Part shown: in pieces, positions 23,025 through 35,989 of the stretch
Numbering within the stretch: position 1 is the first letter of the stretch
Layout: every line of letters starts with the position of its first letter
Origin: Adineta steineri
Taxonomy: Eukaryota; Rotifera; Eurotatoria; Adinetida; Adinetidae
Assembly: GCA_905250115.1 (NCBI GenBank)
Contig: CAJNOI010000003.1
Location: 741,406 to 805,405, forward strand
Length of the DNA stretch: 64,000 nt
Reading direction: 5' to 3'
Made by a program: the position numbers and the translations under genes
The notes under the pieces: generated by a model
Told to the model about the DNA's origin: nothing
Database searches by the model: none
The model's input: only the letters and a program-made list of their open reading frames with translations

Positions 23025-24221
23025 ATGGAATCTAAGAAAATCTTATCGAAAGAAACATTCCCTCCACCATTAATTTGTCTTGTATGTGGTGATGTGGCGC
23101 GTGGAATGAATTTTGAAGTTATAACATGTATGTCATGTAAAGCATTTTTTCGAAGAAAGGTATTAAAAACTTCGGTGAGTTTATATTTCTATCTTAAATT
23201 TATTAATATTATTTTAATTAGAAAGAATCTCGTTGTCTACTTAATAATGATTGTATTATAACCAAACAAACGCGTGGCGCGTGTTCAGCTTGCCGGTTAA
23301 AAAAATGTTTCACTCTTGGTATGGATCCAAAAGTGCTGCGTGGTACAACTAAAAGAGCAGCTGCTTATATAAATTTCCAACAACAACAACAACAGACTTA
23401 TGTACCTCAGGTTACCTTAATTAAATGATTTTATTGATATTCTGTATATTTATCTTACATAGCCTACAACCATTAGTCTTTTATCTAAAGATCATTCGAC
23501 TTTAACATTTGATGAATGGAATATTTTATCGAATATTGTTCATGCTTATGATGAGCAAAATATTGTTATACGAATACAACATGCACTTCAAGAACAATCA
23601 TCATTACCACTTAAACTTCGCTCGAAACAATCTAGTACACTTGATTTAGTCGGTTTATTTTATACAGCTATTCAACCATTTATAGAACGTTCTCCTTATT
23701 TTCATGATTTACCAATAGTTGTTCGTCAAGTTCTTATACATAATAATTTAAATGGTACAGGAGCATTTAATTCATTATTTGGAGCTCTCCAAGCAAATGT
23801 ATTTGATAATGAAGCACATATTTTAAATTGTAATGAAATTTATGGAGCAGAATATGTTAAAGAAAGTGAACGAGTTATGCGACGATTGGAATCAGATACA
23901 ACACTTATAAAAATGCTGCTTATTATTTTAGTATTTTCTAGTAATTGTTCAATTATTTCATCTGAACAAATATTTAGTTTATCATATACATCTACAACAA
24001 GTGCGATGATTCTTACTCATGTTCAAGATATATTTGTTGTTATTTTATGGAAATATTTAGTTTATAAATATGGATTTATTGAAGCTGTACGACGTTTAAA
24101 TCGTCTAGTCAAGAATTATTTAGATTTACTCAATAGAGTTCATGAAAATCATAGTAAACAACATGCTGAAATGGTAAATATTATTGTCGAAAAAACTGCA
24201 GATTCATTGGCTTTGAATTAG
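23025..24221 (+). CDS. Divergent nuclear hormone receptor 1 (365 aa)
   Basis: Ligand-regulated transcription factor family. Exons 23025-23174, 23222-23410 and 23463-24221 join in frame. The DNA-binding domain at the N-terminus has both C4 zinc fingers: CLVC-x13[10 protein letters not shown] and CLLNNDC-x9[10 protein letters not shown]. The P-box is CMSCKA, where receptors normally have CEGCKG or CEGCKA, so DNA-site preference may differ. A short Gln-rich hinge follows. The C-terminal 250 residues align by eye with receptors 2 and 3 (DEWNxLSN, FIERSxYFxDLP, FSSNCSI, LWKYLxYxYGF) and are taken to be a ligand-binding domain. No AF-2 helix is evident at the C-terminus. AATAAA lies at 24280-24285. 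Subfamily not assignable. Confidence 0.88.
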
Positions 24222-27200
24222 TAAACTATATATAAGTTTTAATCATTATTTGTATTTTGTTATATCTTTCAAAAAGGCTAATAAAAGAAACGATTGAAAT
24301 TCATTTCTTATTATTCATCGAAGTAAATATGACGTTCAATAAAACGAGTATTATAATAAAATTCAAAGACGCGTAACAAGGAAAAATATAGTACTTCATT
24401 GTGTGCTATTATAATTAAGTAATTAAATTTGTTTTTAGTACTGTTGTTACATAGTACATAGATACATGCAGTGTACTATATTGATTCTAAAAATAGAATG
24501 GTAATGTTTATTAAACTTTTGAACATATTGTGATCTACCGATTACCTTACTTTGAAAGAGAATCGTTTTTCGAGATTACAATATCTGGTTTGTTTATCAT
24601 ATATCATTAATGAAAGACTCTCAGACATAAACATGAAAGTCGAATGTAATTGTGATATTTTGACAAAATACTCTAAGAACAATATGTCCTATTAAGAAGT
24701 TTATTATTTTAAAATGGGAATTTAATTTTTGGTCAGTATAATAATTGAAATGATCAGGAACAAAAATAATGTCAAAGTCAAAGTATTGTATGAGCAGTAG
24801 ATTAATAGTTTATTAGTAATTTATTTAAACTATCAGTTATTAATTATCTAATGCTGTAGATTAATTAAATACATGAAAGCGTCAGTGTAAAAATTGAAAT
24901 AGTATAGAATGAATCATTTCTTTTCTACTTTCTCTCTTTCTTCCATAATTTTATCTAAGTATTTGTACTTGTGACCTCTTACTTTTAACCATCAGAACAT
25001 ATGAATAACAAAGATATTGCTCGGTATTGTTTATTGTTGACTATAAAGGATGAAGAGGAAAAGCCATCTTTATTTTATCCCTCGATATTTCCTTTGTGCG
25101 TTATTATATATAAATATCTCATGATTTTTTACATGAAAATGCAATATTTCTTGTCAAGGGTGAATGTGGGTGTGAGGGTGTATCTTATTTATCTGACTCA
25201 CACCCACACCCTCATTCATGGCATACTCTGAGACATAAACATCAAAGAATAATATTTCCTATTAAGAATTTTATTATTTTAAAATGTTAGAACATGAAGA
25301 TTTAAAATATCAAATTATTAATAGTAATATAAAACGAATATTATAGTTATTTCGATATGCTACGTGTTCTTCATTTATTCATCGTTGTTGTTCATGGGAA
25401 AAACAAAAGAATTGGTAATTACAATGTAAAGTCTAAAAAGTTTTCTAAGATCTTAATGTGAATATTCGACAATTCGCTTTTTAATATTCGAAATAAAGTG
25501 ATCAAAGACATCAACTATTATGCATAATCATACAAGAGCTTTCAGTTATTATTTATAAATTTATCAAGTAGTCAAGAGGAATAGATTTTGTCTCAGTTTG
25601 TCTTATGAACCTATTGTTACTTAAGAGAGGAGGTTCCTAGGTTTGCCTTGGAGATTTCAATGAAAATGATGTGGGATTGTTAAGTCACGTATATCTATTT
25701 CAGGTGGAGAATTATAAGTGAAACACCTTCCAAAAAAAACATATGCTTCTTTATATAGATTTTATTTTAAGAGTTTAAAAAAGTTCTAGTATATTTTCTC
25801 CCTAGTTATTATATGTTTCTGTTATATCACTCTAGATTGTTTATATCAACAGACAGCTAGGACATTCTGACGTTTGATCAACTATGCCTAGTATTCCAAT
25901 GGCTATATGTTAAAAGATTCGTATGGGTTCCAGAATGTTCGTGTTGTGTATTTTTCTTCCATTTGCGGCAGCTATTTTCATCACATTATCTGCATTAACC
26001 ACTTATTTGTAGATGATCACAAACATTAATGCAAAAAAAACTTTTTATTTGTTATGAAACGAGTAATGCGCTATACCCATTGATGCAAAAACTAATGTAG
26101 CTTTTAAAGCATATGGTAGTGATAGCCTATGCCCAAGCAGAGTATCTTAAAAAAAGAAAAGAGTATTTTACGAAAACAGGCTCATATGTTTGGGTATTTA
26201 TCAGATATTTAGTTGATCGTTTCTCTGCAACAATTCATAGCAAATAAATAACAAAGATTATTATGTAGAACTATTTCTAATCTATAAAACGGTATATGAC
26301 GCGGCTTGAATCATCATGATTAAAGAAAAAAATTCAAAGAAAAAGAGCCTGTATAATGAAGTATATATGTGAAATTTTTGAAAATAGCTTCGCCTATAAT
26401 TTTCCACTGGTTCAGTAAAAATACCTAATTAATTCACGCTTGAGATAGGTAAACCTGACTTAGCAAATCTATATTATTTTCACTGAAATTCTTAGGACCA
26501 TGCCTTGTAAGACCTATATTTCACATGAAAGTACAAGTATTAATGCAGTCATGAATTCTCTTGAAACAACACAATGAATTAAAAATATTAATATCATTTT
26601 TTTAAAATTCTATTAGTTTCTTTAATACTTTCATATTTCATTATTATAACGATTTCGTAAGATTAAAATTCTACTTCTCCACCATCTATATTCGTCAACA
26701 AAATTCTCCCGTCTTATTTTAAACTGAATCATTCATAAGAGGACTGAAGAAAAACAAATCAAACATACATTCTATTATTCAATCATCTATTTAACTGTAA
26801 GCACATCTTTCATTTCTTATACATAAACTATCGATTCATTATTGTATTTCTGTAATTCTTATCATAGACATACTTTATCTTAAGCATCAATTTATAATGT
26901 TCAGTATGGCAATTTATTATTCCCAACAATTTCTTAATTGTTTGCAAACCTGATAAATTATTATCATGCTGAATTGCAGCATGCTACAACGTAGAATATA
27001 ATTATATGGCCTGTCTATTAAAATTCTATTCAAATGCATAACAATGAGAATTGAACGTGCTTTGTTCAGTAATACATTTTATGTTGTAAATGGAAGCAAA
27101 ATATGAATACATATGGTATGCGAATATTTTTCAATAAGTACTCCGAACTGCTCATGATCATATAATTTAATGCAATATATTACAGTAAACATTAATATGA

Positions 27201-27873
27201 ATAAATTATAGATTATTATATTGAAGAATTTTAAATAAATTATACTAAGATTTTATGTATTGTTAATAACTAGTATATTCATTTTATTTATAACAAAATT
27301 TCTTTATTATGATTATTTTTGGTAATAACTGATGTTTTTTTTTTATTATAAAATCAGCATTAGTGAACACGATAGATCTATCGATATTTCAATTTCAAGA
27401 CAAATATTATTTACAAACTGTCCAACAAGAAAGAATTATTGCTTTATAAATTAATACAATACATAATTTGATATTTTTAAATTCGTACCTTGTACTCTAT
27501 AAACAAAATGTACTCAAAAATAGCCTTTCTTTAAAAAACGTACTGAATGCTTTTTCTCAAAACAAAAGCCTATAGTTCAAATAGGCATATCTGCACGGCG
27601 TTTATGATAACTGAAAAGTATATTCAGTCGAAACTAGCTAACTTACATACATAGACATCTTTTGATTCTTTTGTAATAAAACAATGGTCTCTATCATTCA
27701 GCTGATTTTATATACATTCTAACATATGATAATGGAAATAAAGTAAATCTATATGAACCCTAGATCGAACATTTAACATGTGTCCATATATTTATAGTCG
27801 ATAAAAAGAAGAATAAGAAAGAAAACGAACACATTCAAAATTCTTAACATACGAAAACACATTCGAGATTATC
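24222..27873. other. Intergenic with a local repeat and a GT-rich inverted repeat
   Basis: Mostly featureless AT-rich DNA. Two diverged copies of a segment (about 24616-24713 and 25219-25285) share agacataaacat and cctattaaga plus tttattattttaaaatg. Next to the second copy lies a GT-rich inverted repeat (about 25164-25222). No coding exon seen. Confidence 0.5.
25164..25222. repeat. GT-rich imperfect inverted repeat
   Basis: The left arm gaatgtgggtgtgagggtg and the right arm cacacccacaccctcattc can pair with a few mismatches around a short AT-rich loop. The G-rich strand resembles degenerate TGTGGG units, the telomere repeat reported for bdelloids, but there is no true tandem array. Confidence 0.5.
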
Positions 27874-30072
27874 ATGCCTTCCAAGAAAGAAAAACATCAT
27901 CAACAACAACAACAACAACAACAGGCTTTAAATAATATTAAATCACAGACAACACCCCTTGGAAATAGTACAAATACAACACCAATACCAACATCAGATG
28001 AAAAGGTTCCACTTTCTAATTCCTATCATACTGTAACAACCAATCATTATACAACAACAACAACAAAAAAAACAAATTTAAATAATGAACCAACAAATAG
28101 TTTAGATCATTTATCACTTATTCGTGATCAGAAAAATGAACTTGACGAACTCAATAATCGTTTTTCAAATTATGTTCTTGCATTACGAAAAAAAACTAAA
28201 GAAAATGAAGATTTACAAGTAAAAGTCGATGCAGAAAAACAAAAACATAGTAAAACAATAATCTTTTTTTTTTATTTTAAAAATAATTTTCTAAAATTTT
28301 TAATTTAGAAAATTTGGAAAAACGTGATACGAATGATCTTGAAACACAAATGGATGATCTTCGAAATGAAATCGATGAATCAGCTGTATTAACTGAACAT
28401 TTTATTCGTAAACGTAATCGGGTATTAAAAGAATTAGCTTTACTTAAAGATAAAATTCGTACTGAAGAAGATCAAACATATGCAAATCGACGTCAAGCTT
28501 TAGAAAATGAATATAAACAAACATTAGTCCAACTAAAAGACTTAAGTCGTCGTTTTGAAGAATTAGAAAAAACTTCTCAAGCAAATAAAAATGAAATGAA
28601 TCAAATGACTGATTTATATAAAAAACTTGAAGATGAATTACATGATCTTGTATTAGCTAATATCCGACTTGAATGTAATCTTCGTACTATTGAAGAACAA
28701 ACATTATTAACAAAAGCAGTTTATGAAACGGAAAAAAATGATCTTGGTAAGTAGTCTTTAATAAATAGAATGTGCATATTGGTTCAGTTTAATCGGAATT
28801 TTTATTTTTCTAGCTAATGAACAACTTAAACAGCAATATTTTTATACAGTTGAATTGGATAATGCTATTACAGATATAAAACGTGATTTTCAATTATTAT
28901 TAAAGAATAATAAGGTTATACTTGAAAATGCTTATACAGAACGTATTGAACAAGTTAAAACACAAATTTCAACATATCAAGCAAATAAACCACAAGAAAC
29001 AGTATCAACATCTCGAGTTCCAATTGCAACATTACATGAAGAACTTAAACAAATTGAAAAAACACGTGAAGGTATTGAAGATGAGTATCGTCCATTAATC
29101 GATCAATATGTAACAAAACAAAAAGAAAAAAATCAACTTGATGAAGAACGTATTCGTCTTGATACTGAATATACTCGTTTAATAAGCGAAATAAATCAGT
29201 TAACAGAAGCAATTGAAGTTGGAAAACAATATTGGTTTTCTGTACATTTTGAATTAGAAACATACAGAAGATTATTAGATTTAGAATCAACAAATACACC
29301 AACTGTAACAACAACTGTAACAACAACAACACTAAATAATGCTACTGTTAATGAAAAAAAAGTTACTATTAATGATAAAAATTCTGTTATGAATGATAAA
29401 AATTCTACTATGAATGAAAAAAATGTTACTATCAACGATAAAAATACGAATAGTAATGATAAAAATGATATTATCGATGATAAAAATACGAATAGTAACG
29501 ATAAAAATACTAAAAAAAATGATAAAAATATAAAAACTAATGTTGATACTCCAGTTATTAATGGTAAAGAAGAAAATAGTGTAATTGAAGAATTGGCAAA
29601 ATCAATAATGACAGTAAAAAAAACTGAATCACAACGTTCTATATCAAAAACTGGTGAGATGAAAAAAGCAGCTAATAAGAATGCTTTTCGAGAAGGTTCA
29701 ATATTAACATGTAATATTATTTTAGGTAAATTTGATATTGATCAAGTTCAAGCAGGTTTTATTTCAATAAATAATGCTGCAACCAATTGTGTTGATCAGC
29801 CACTCAAAGGATGGACAATTGTTCGTACTGTTAATGATGGAGAAGAAAATACATTTCAATTTCCTGATTCATACGTACTTAAAGCTAGAACACGTGTACG
29901 TGTCTATTCTAATAAAGTCGAAAATGCTGGAAGCAGTGCAATAGTAACTGGCCGTCTTACTGCAACTTCAATATCAGCATGGGCTAGTACCGGTCAAGGT
30001 GATAATGTTAAAATTAGCTTACTTGATGACAAAGGCATCAATAGAGCTGAATACACTGAAACATGGCAATAG
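27874..30072 (+). CDS. Cytoplasmic-type intermediate filament protein with lamin-tail domain (690 aa)
   Basis: Structural filament protein. Exons 27874-28249, 28309-28746 and 28814-30072 close in frame. The head has a poly-Gln tract and Thr/Asn-rich sequence. The rod begins near DQKNELDELNNRFSNYV (coil 1A) and runs as heptad coiled coil to the helix-termination region HFELETYRRLLDLES. The tail starts with Thr-rich sequence and about eight NDKN/NEKN-type units, then a basic linker. It ends with a lamin-tail domain (GFISINNAATNCVDQPLKGW onwards to the C-terminus AEYTETWQ). No CaaX prenylation box and no obvious nuclear signal are present, so this is a protostome-type cytoplasmic filament protein rather than a nuclear lamin. 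AATAAA lies at 30283-30288. Confidence 0.9.
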
Positions 30073-30640
30073 ATAAAACAGTATATGAAAGAAAAGACTT
30101 TAAACATGTTAGTTTTTAACGTTGTTTTGTTAGTTAGGTTTATTTTGTTTTCTTCTTTCGTTTTTTGTCGTGATGTAGTTTTTCTCACGTTATCCTTCTT
30201 TCGAAAAAGTTTAGCAACAAAGCAGGAGTTTAAGAAAGAAGAAGATATTTTTTCATTATTATTGTTTTTTTTTCATTTCGTTTAATAAAAAATAAAAACT
30301 TATGTAATTCGTATTACTCCATCAACAACAAAAAGTAAGTATCAACTATAGTTTTGTAGCGATAGATCATTCATGATTACAATTGAACAAATGTAATCTA
30401 TCATGTTTTAAAGGTGCTTCATGATCTAGATCCAGCTTTTTTTCTCAAGTTGAAATTCAGGAGTTTCGTTTCTGCTTGAATCACGCTTGCACATCACACC
30501 TGTATTGCGAAATAACTATTTTTTTACCCCTGACACATCTGTTCTTACGCAAGTCTTTTAAGTAATGTTGAAATTATTATTTATATGTATATATATATTA
30601 TCGGTAAGTTGAATTAGTTAGGCATTTCAATCAATTCATC
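30073..30640. other. Intergenic, no gene seen
   Basis: Contains the 3' UTR of the filament gene and the short upstream region of the dioxygenase gene. A TA-rich run lies at 30590-30600. Confidence 0.6.
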
Positions 30641-31793
30641 ATGACTGAAAGTAATGAAATAAATTATAGTTTAGACAAAAATGATATACAGATTGATTAT
30701 ACAACATTAACGCCTCGTTTTTCAGTAACAAAAATAGATAGTCTTAATGATGGCATTACTCATTTAAATGAACATGGTTATGCAATTTTTAGTGATATTA
30801 TGTTACCAAATGAAATTAATATCAATAAAGAATTATTATGGAATTTTTTAGAGAACATTCCCGGGCGTCATATTCAACGTAATGACCCAACAACATGGTC
30901 AAATAATTGGTAAGAAAAATGGAAGGCCATAAATATTATTTATCGTTTCTTTTAAATTTTTATTAGGCCTGGAAGTGATCGATTTGGTATTGTTAATGAT
31001 GGTGGTATTGGTCAATCAGATTTTATGTGGAATATTCGTTCCAATCGAAATATAAAACGAGTCTATTCTAATATATGGAATACAAATGAACTGTTAGTTT
31101 CATTTGAAGGTTGTGGAGTGTATCGTAATTGGTATTATGAACCAAAATGGAAAACAACAACAGGATGGTATCATGTTGATCAAAATCCATATTTAAAACC
31201 AGATCGTTGTTGTATACAAGGTTTTGTTTCATTAACGGATCAAAATGAAACTACTGGTGGTCTTATCGTTTTCCCATATACTCATTTACGTTTCAGTGAA
31301 TTAAAAGATCTTAAACATCGTTCACAAGATTTCGTTGTAATTCCAAATACTCATTCGATTCTTGACAGTGGTCGTGCTATTGGAAGATTTATTCAATGTC
31401 AAGCTGGTGATCTTGTCCTATGGGATAGTCGTCTTGTACATTGTAATTCTTCTGCATTTGTTTATGACGAACGATTAAAAACTCAATCAATTGATTTCCT
31501 AAGAATTGTGGCTTATATCAGTATGAGTCCGACGACATTTGTACGTGATCAAACAATAGATCGATTTCGAAAACAAAGAAAACTCATAGTACAAAATAAT
31601 GGTACAACAAATCATTGGAGTACTGAGATAATCGAATCAAGTAAAAGTGGTAAGACAAAAAAAAAGATTAATCTGAAAAATTTATTCTCATTTTTATGTA
31701 GGTTCTACGTATAATTTACCTAAAATATCATTAGAAAAACTCGATGGATATCAACGTGCATTAATTATTGGTGTAAATTTCGATGATGAATAA
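30641..31793 (+). CDS. PhyH-like Fe(II)/2-oxoglutarate dioxygenase (347 aa)
   Basis: Probable oxygenase of the phytanoyl-CoA dioxygenase superfamily; substrate unknown. Exons 30641-30909, 30967-31649 and 31702-31793 close in frame. The iron ligands are visible as H-x-D in GWYHVDQNP and the distal His in DSRLVHCNSS. The Arg of FLRIVAYISM is the likely 2-oxoglutarate contact. TGGLIVFPYTH matches the family's strand after the HxD motif. There is no peroxisomal PTS1 at the C-terminus (NFDDE), so it is not the peroxisomal phytanoyl-CoA enzyme. Related uncharacterised proteins are known in protists and algae, so transfer is possible but cannot be judged here. Introns and base usage look native. Confidence 0.85.
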
Positions 31794-33825
31794 AATAATT
31801 ACGCATATTTTTTCTTATCATTAACATTCTGTAATGAAAATGTCATAATAAATATCTAATTTATATATTATCTTCAAATAAGGATATTAATCAATTATAG
31901 GATTTGATTCGTTCATATACATATATATATATGAAATACGAGTAAAAAGCTCAATAACAGGTATTAGATCAGATTACTGCATATGATTATCTTATAAAAA
32001 ATATCTAACGTTTATTTGACTCGCATCTGAAAATATACATAGATCAATGAATCTTATCGGCATACATGTATACTTATAATATCATATAAACAACAACAAA
32101 TCAAATCGGCCATGACCCTCATTTAATGATGAGTTTCTTTGACATCGAATACTTTTAGATTCTTGAATAGAAGTATCACTTAAAAGAAAAACAATAAATG
32201 ATGATCATCTATAGACACATAAATCATAAACATTGTCTTGTTCATCTTCAAAAGCGCGTACGTGAGTCAATGGAATATTTATTTAGCTATGTTTCCAGAG
32301 AAAGAAAATCAATCTTGTTAGAAGTGATCGTTCACATACATTATATAGCATACATATTGTTGTTCTTAGTTGCATAATCAGTGCCACATTACATTGAAGT
32401 GTCTCGAGGCAATACATTTATAGATGAAGAGTGTATAATGTGATGTGCCAACATTAGCAAAACACCAACAATACCCTGTATTTATCAAATGAATTATGTC
32501 GTCATATAATATTATAACTGTCAATCAACGTAATCTTTTCCGACGAAAAAAAGAGTGCATTGTTCATTTTAGTTTTATTATTGCCAGAGGCATATAAAGC
32601 AGATGTTCAAGTATTCAATTGTCAATTACAGGTAAAACATTTCCTTATGAGAATGTGTCATCTTGAAACAGGAAAAAGGATAGATCTAGTAATTAGCATC
32701 GTTTACTATGCTACGTTAAAGAAAGACGTAGAAGAAAAAACTATAACTGCATGTGTGTGTATGTATGTATGTATCACAAAGTGATTATCTTTCATGTGAT
32801 TTGTACAAACAACGTTCAGACACTAGAGAGAGAGAGAAAGAGAGACTATCTATCCGCTTTTATATATGTATGTACGTATGATGTAAATGCTGGAGAAAGG
32901 AAAGAATAAGAGCAATGCGGAAATTTGAGACGATTATCCACAATCATCACTATACTACCATATTGCGAGTCATACAGACAGGGACCTATTAGCACTCATG
33001 AATAAGTGAACCATTCATTCGGTCAGTGTACAAATAACATCAACATGTTCATCTTTTCTTTCAAACTTTCTTTTCTTGTTGATACATTAACTTTCTAATC
33101 CAACTCAACATCCATCTGCAATACAAAAATTTCATTTATTAATATACGTTATTAAACAATTTAATCAATATTGATTTCTTTTACGTTTCGTTATAAAAAT
33201 TTTTTTAATACAGTGCAAGTATATATGTATAATTCTCATTAGTAGAATTAAAAAAAGATTCTATTTCTTTTTCTTTTTTTTTTGAGAATGTCTCAGACAA
33301 AACGATTAGATAGAATCAAAGAGAGTGTGCGTGTATGTCTGTGAGTATACGTGTGTGTAAGTGAAAGTCAATCTAATAGAACATTGAATAAAATAAATAG
33401 TTTATCTATCGTAAGAGTGAAATGAACAGTAGGAAAACGAAAACAAATGAGAATCAAACTGCATCATTCGCATGAAGTGTGCATATGATGAGAAACATTC
33501 ATCACGTCAATAGTGTGTTAATTGCGATAGAATAATGATGATGATGAGAGAGGAGGAGATTATTCTACGTCTGAATGACGCCCATACTGTTTCAATCGCA
33601 TTATTTTATATTGAAATATCTTATACATACATACACACATATGTATATATATATATGGTAGTAAGTCTGCTTATTGTTTATATGTCGGTGCCATTGACAC
33701 TGGACACCGACTGTGTGTGACCTATTAAATCAAATGAACATTAATCGATTTTTTTTACTTTATTATTACTTCTATATTTTTTTTATTCTTTCAGATTATA
33801 ATGTAAATAATACATACGCCATGCC
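31794..33825. other. Intergenic with microsatellites
   Basis: Simple repeats include a TGTA-type run (about 32749-32772), a GA run (about 32825-32845) and mixed CA/TA tracts (about 33626-33658). ORFs at 32560-32784 and 33535-33720 consist largely of such repeats and were not accepted as genes. Confidence 0.6.
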
Positions 33826-35524
33826 ATGTTTATTCGATTGTTCCTTGTTTGTCTTCATCTTGTTATAGGCCAAATACTGGCTTCTTGTCCATATATTCGT
33901 ACATCTGTTGTATTATCTGAATGTGTATTTGATTCAAATCTTTATATATCACTTGGTGCAAATATTCTTAATTCAAATTCAATTAATTTTATTGGTTATT
34001 ATTCATTGGGTCAAAAGAACAATATTAGTAATACACTTATTTATAATTTAGGCAATCGTTGGATGTTACTTGTGCCTTTATTAATAAAGTGTGCTCATCA
34101 ACCTATAAATTTGACATTTACAGAATGTCAATATACAATGAGACAAAATAAAAATCCGAATCAATTTTTATCAACAGCAGAATATATGACAACACAATCG
34201 AGTGTTATGAATATAACAGATCTTGGTATGCAATCCGTTTTATTTCTACAACCAGGTTTGTATTTTAATCGAAAAATAAATGAATTCGTATGTTTTTTTT
34301 TTTGAAGGAGAAATTTCTCTTCGTTCATGTAAAGCATATGATTGTTCACAAGAATTAGTTTATTTAACAGCATCAAATGAAACATTTAATTTAAAAATAA
34401 ATTATGAAAAATCAATAAATACAAAATGTCAATATGATGAAGATTGTCAACATTCATATTCTGTTAAAGATCTTATACGTTGCGATAAATTAACACAAAC
34501 ATGTCAATGTTATCATGATAATATTTCAACGATTGATATTTCAAGTATTGGACGTATATGTACAGATTCAATTGATCAAAGTAATTGTACAAAATTTCCA
34601 AGACGTTGTTTAAGATGGTGTGATGAAAGTGAAACATCCTATTGTCTTTGTCCAAAATTAACACGAAAAGTAAGAAAAATTAATGGAGTATTTGATTGTG
34701 AATTAGAACCAACTGGACAATGTCAATTTGATGATGATCAAATAATTGGATCAAATATAAGAAAATGTCCAACAGGTTAAAATAAATGATTGAACTTTTT
34801 AAAAAAAATAAACAAATTTCTTCTAGGTACATATTGTGATGGTGAACGTTGTCGTCCATCAACAATATCTCGACAGATTCATGATGATGATGAATATTTT
34901 TTATCTTCGACAATAATGACATCAACAGCAACAACATCATTTGACAATATTTTATCTTCAACACATAAACAAATTAGTCCTTTAAATCAAACAACAGTAT
35001 TTATTCGTACTTTAATTTTTATAACAATTGCAATAATATTATTTTTTATTCTTATTATACTTATTATTATAATACTTATAAGATCACATCGTATTCATGC
35101 ATCAACTACACCATGCGAAGATAAAGTCTCATCATCATCATTTGCTCAATCAACATCAACAGCTCTTTCAAGTGATTCATCGACAAATATTAATTATCAT
35201 CGACAATCAAAACAACAAGAACAACAACAACAACCGATTTCAACAGTAACATCTGTTAGTTATGAAAATATATTAACAAAATCAACATTTGTTCGTGGTC
35301 TTGTACCTGAAACAAATTTATCACCTCGTTTTCATCGACAACAACAAACACTTGATGAAAAACGACGAATACCATTACAAATTCGTTCACCATCACTTAC
35401 ACGTATTAATCCATTTATTGATCATGCATCATTAACAACAACAAATGAACATTCAAATAAAAAACGAGCAACAATACCTAAAGTCACATGTTTACAAAAT
35501 GGAGATATTATTATATCAGCATAA
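33826..35524 (+). CDS. Cys-rich single-pass membrane protein, unknown function (531 aa)
   Basis: Not recognised. Exons 33826-34255, 34308-34775 and 34827-35524 close in frame. The start has a signal peptide (MFIRLFLVCLHLVIGQILAS). The ectodomain of about 380 residues has many Cys and several N-glycosylation sites (NIT, NLT, NET, NCT). The later part has closely spaced Cys pairs (CQYDEDC, CQCYHD, CLRWCDE, CLCPKL, YCDGERC) reminiscent of EGF-like or EB-like modules, without a clean match. One long hydrophobic helix (LIFITIAIILFFILIILII) is followed by a Ser/Gln-rich cytosolic tail of roughly 140 residues. It is most likely a type I surface receptor or adhesion protein. The AG at 33793-33794 is a likely 5' acceptor. 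An overlapping short upstream ATG at 33821 is out of frame. Confidence 0.75.
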
Positions 35525-35889
35525 GAAAATATTTGTTTTATTGTTGTTTATACGTACAGATTATGTGTGTTTTTTTTTCATTTCAATTTTGTTTTATGTA
35601 TTCGATATTAATAATTATTTACATTAAAAAACCTGTTTTTTTTTATTCTATAAAAACGAGACATGATTAATTTTTATTACTATAATATTATAGAATAGAT
35701 CGTAATAGATACGAGTATTCATATTACTACGATAAACTTAAGTTACAGAGTATAATATCAAAGGGGGTGATCGGAAATCCTTGTCACCTAGATCACGAAT
35801 CTGATATCCGTTTGTCTGTATCTGATCCTTTTTTTTCGGCGATTCCCATGGGATGTCAAACATAAAATACACAAATCATTCAGAAAATT

Positions 35890-35989
35890 NNNNNNNNNNN
35901 NNNNNNNNNNNNNNNNNNNNNNNNNNNNNNNNNNNNNNNNNNNNNNNNNNNNNNNNNNNNNNNNNNNNNNNNNNNNNNNNNNNNNNNNN
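35890..35989. other. Assembly gap (100 N)
   Basis: Exactly 100 undetermined bases, a conventional placeholder for a scaffold join of unknown size. Continuity between the left and right parts of the window depends on this join. Confidence 0.98.

Noticed and set aside
32560..33720. Possible small coding frames
   Set aside because: They largely consist of translated microsatellites and have no supporting context.
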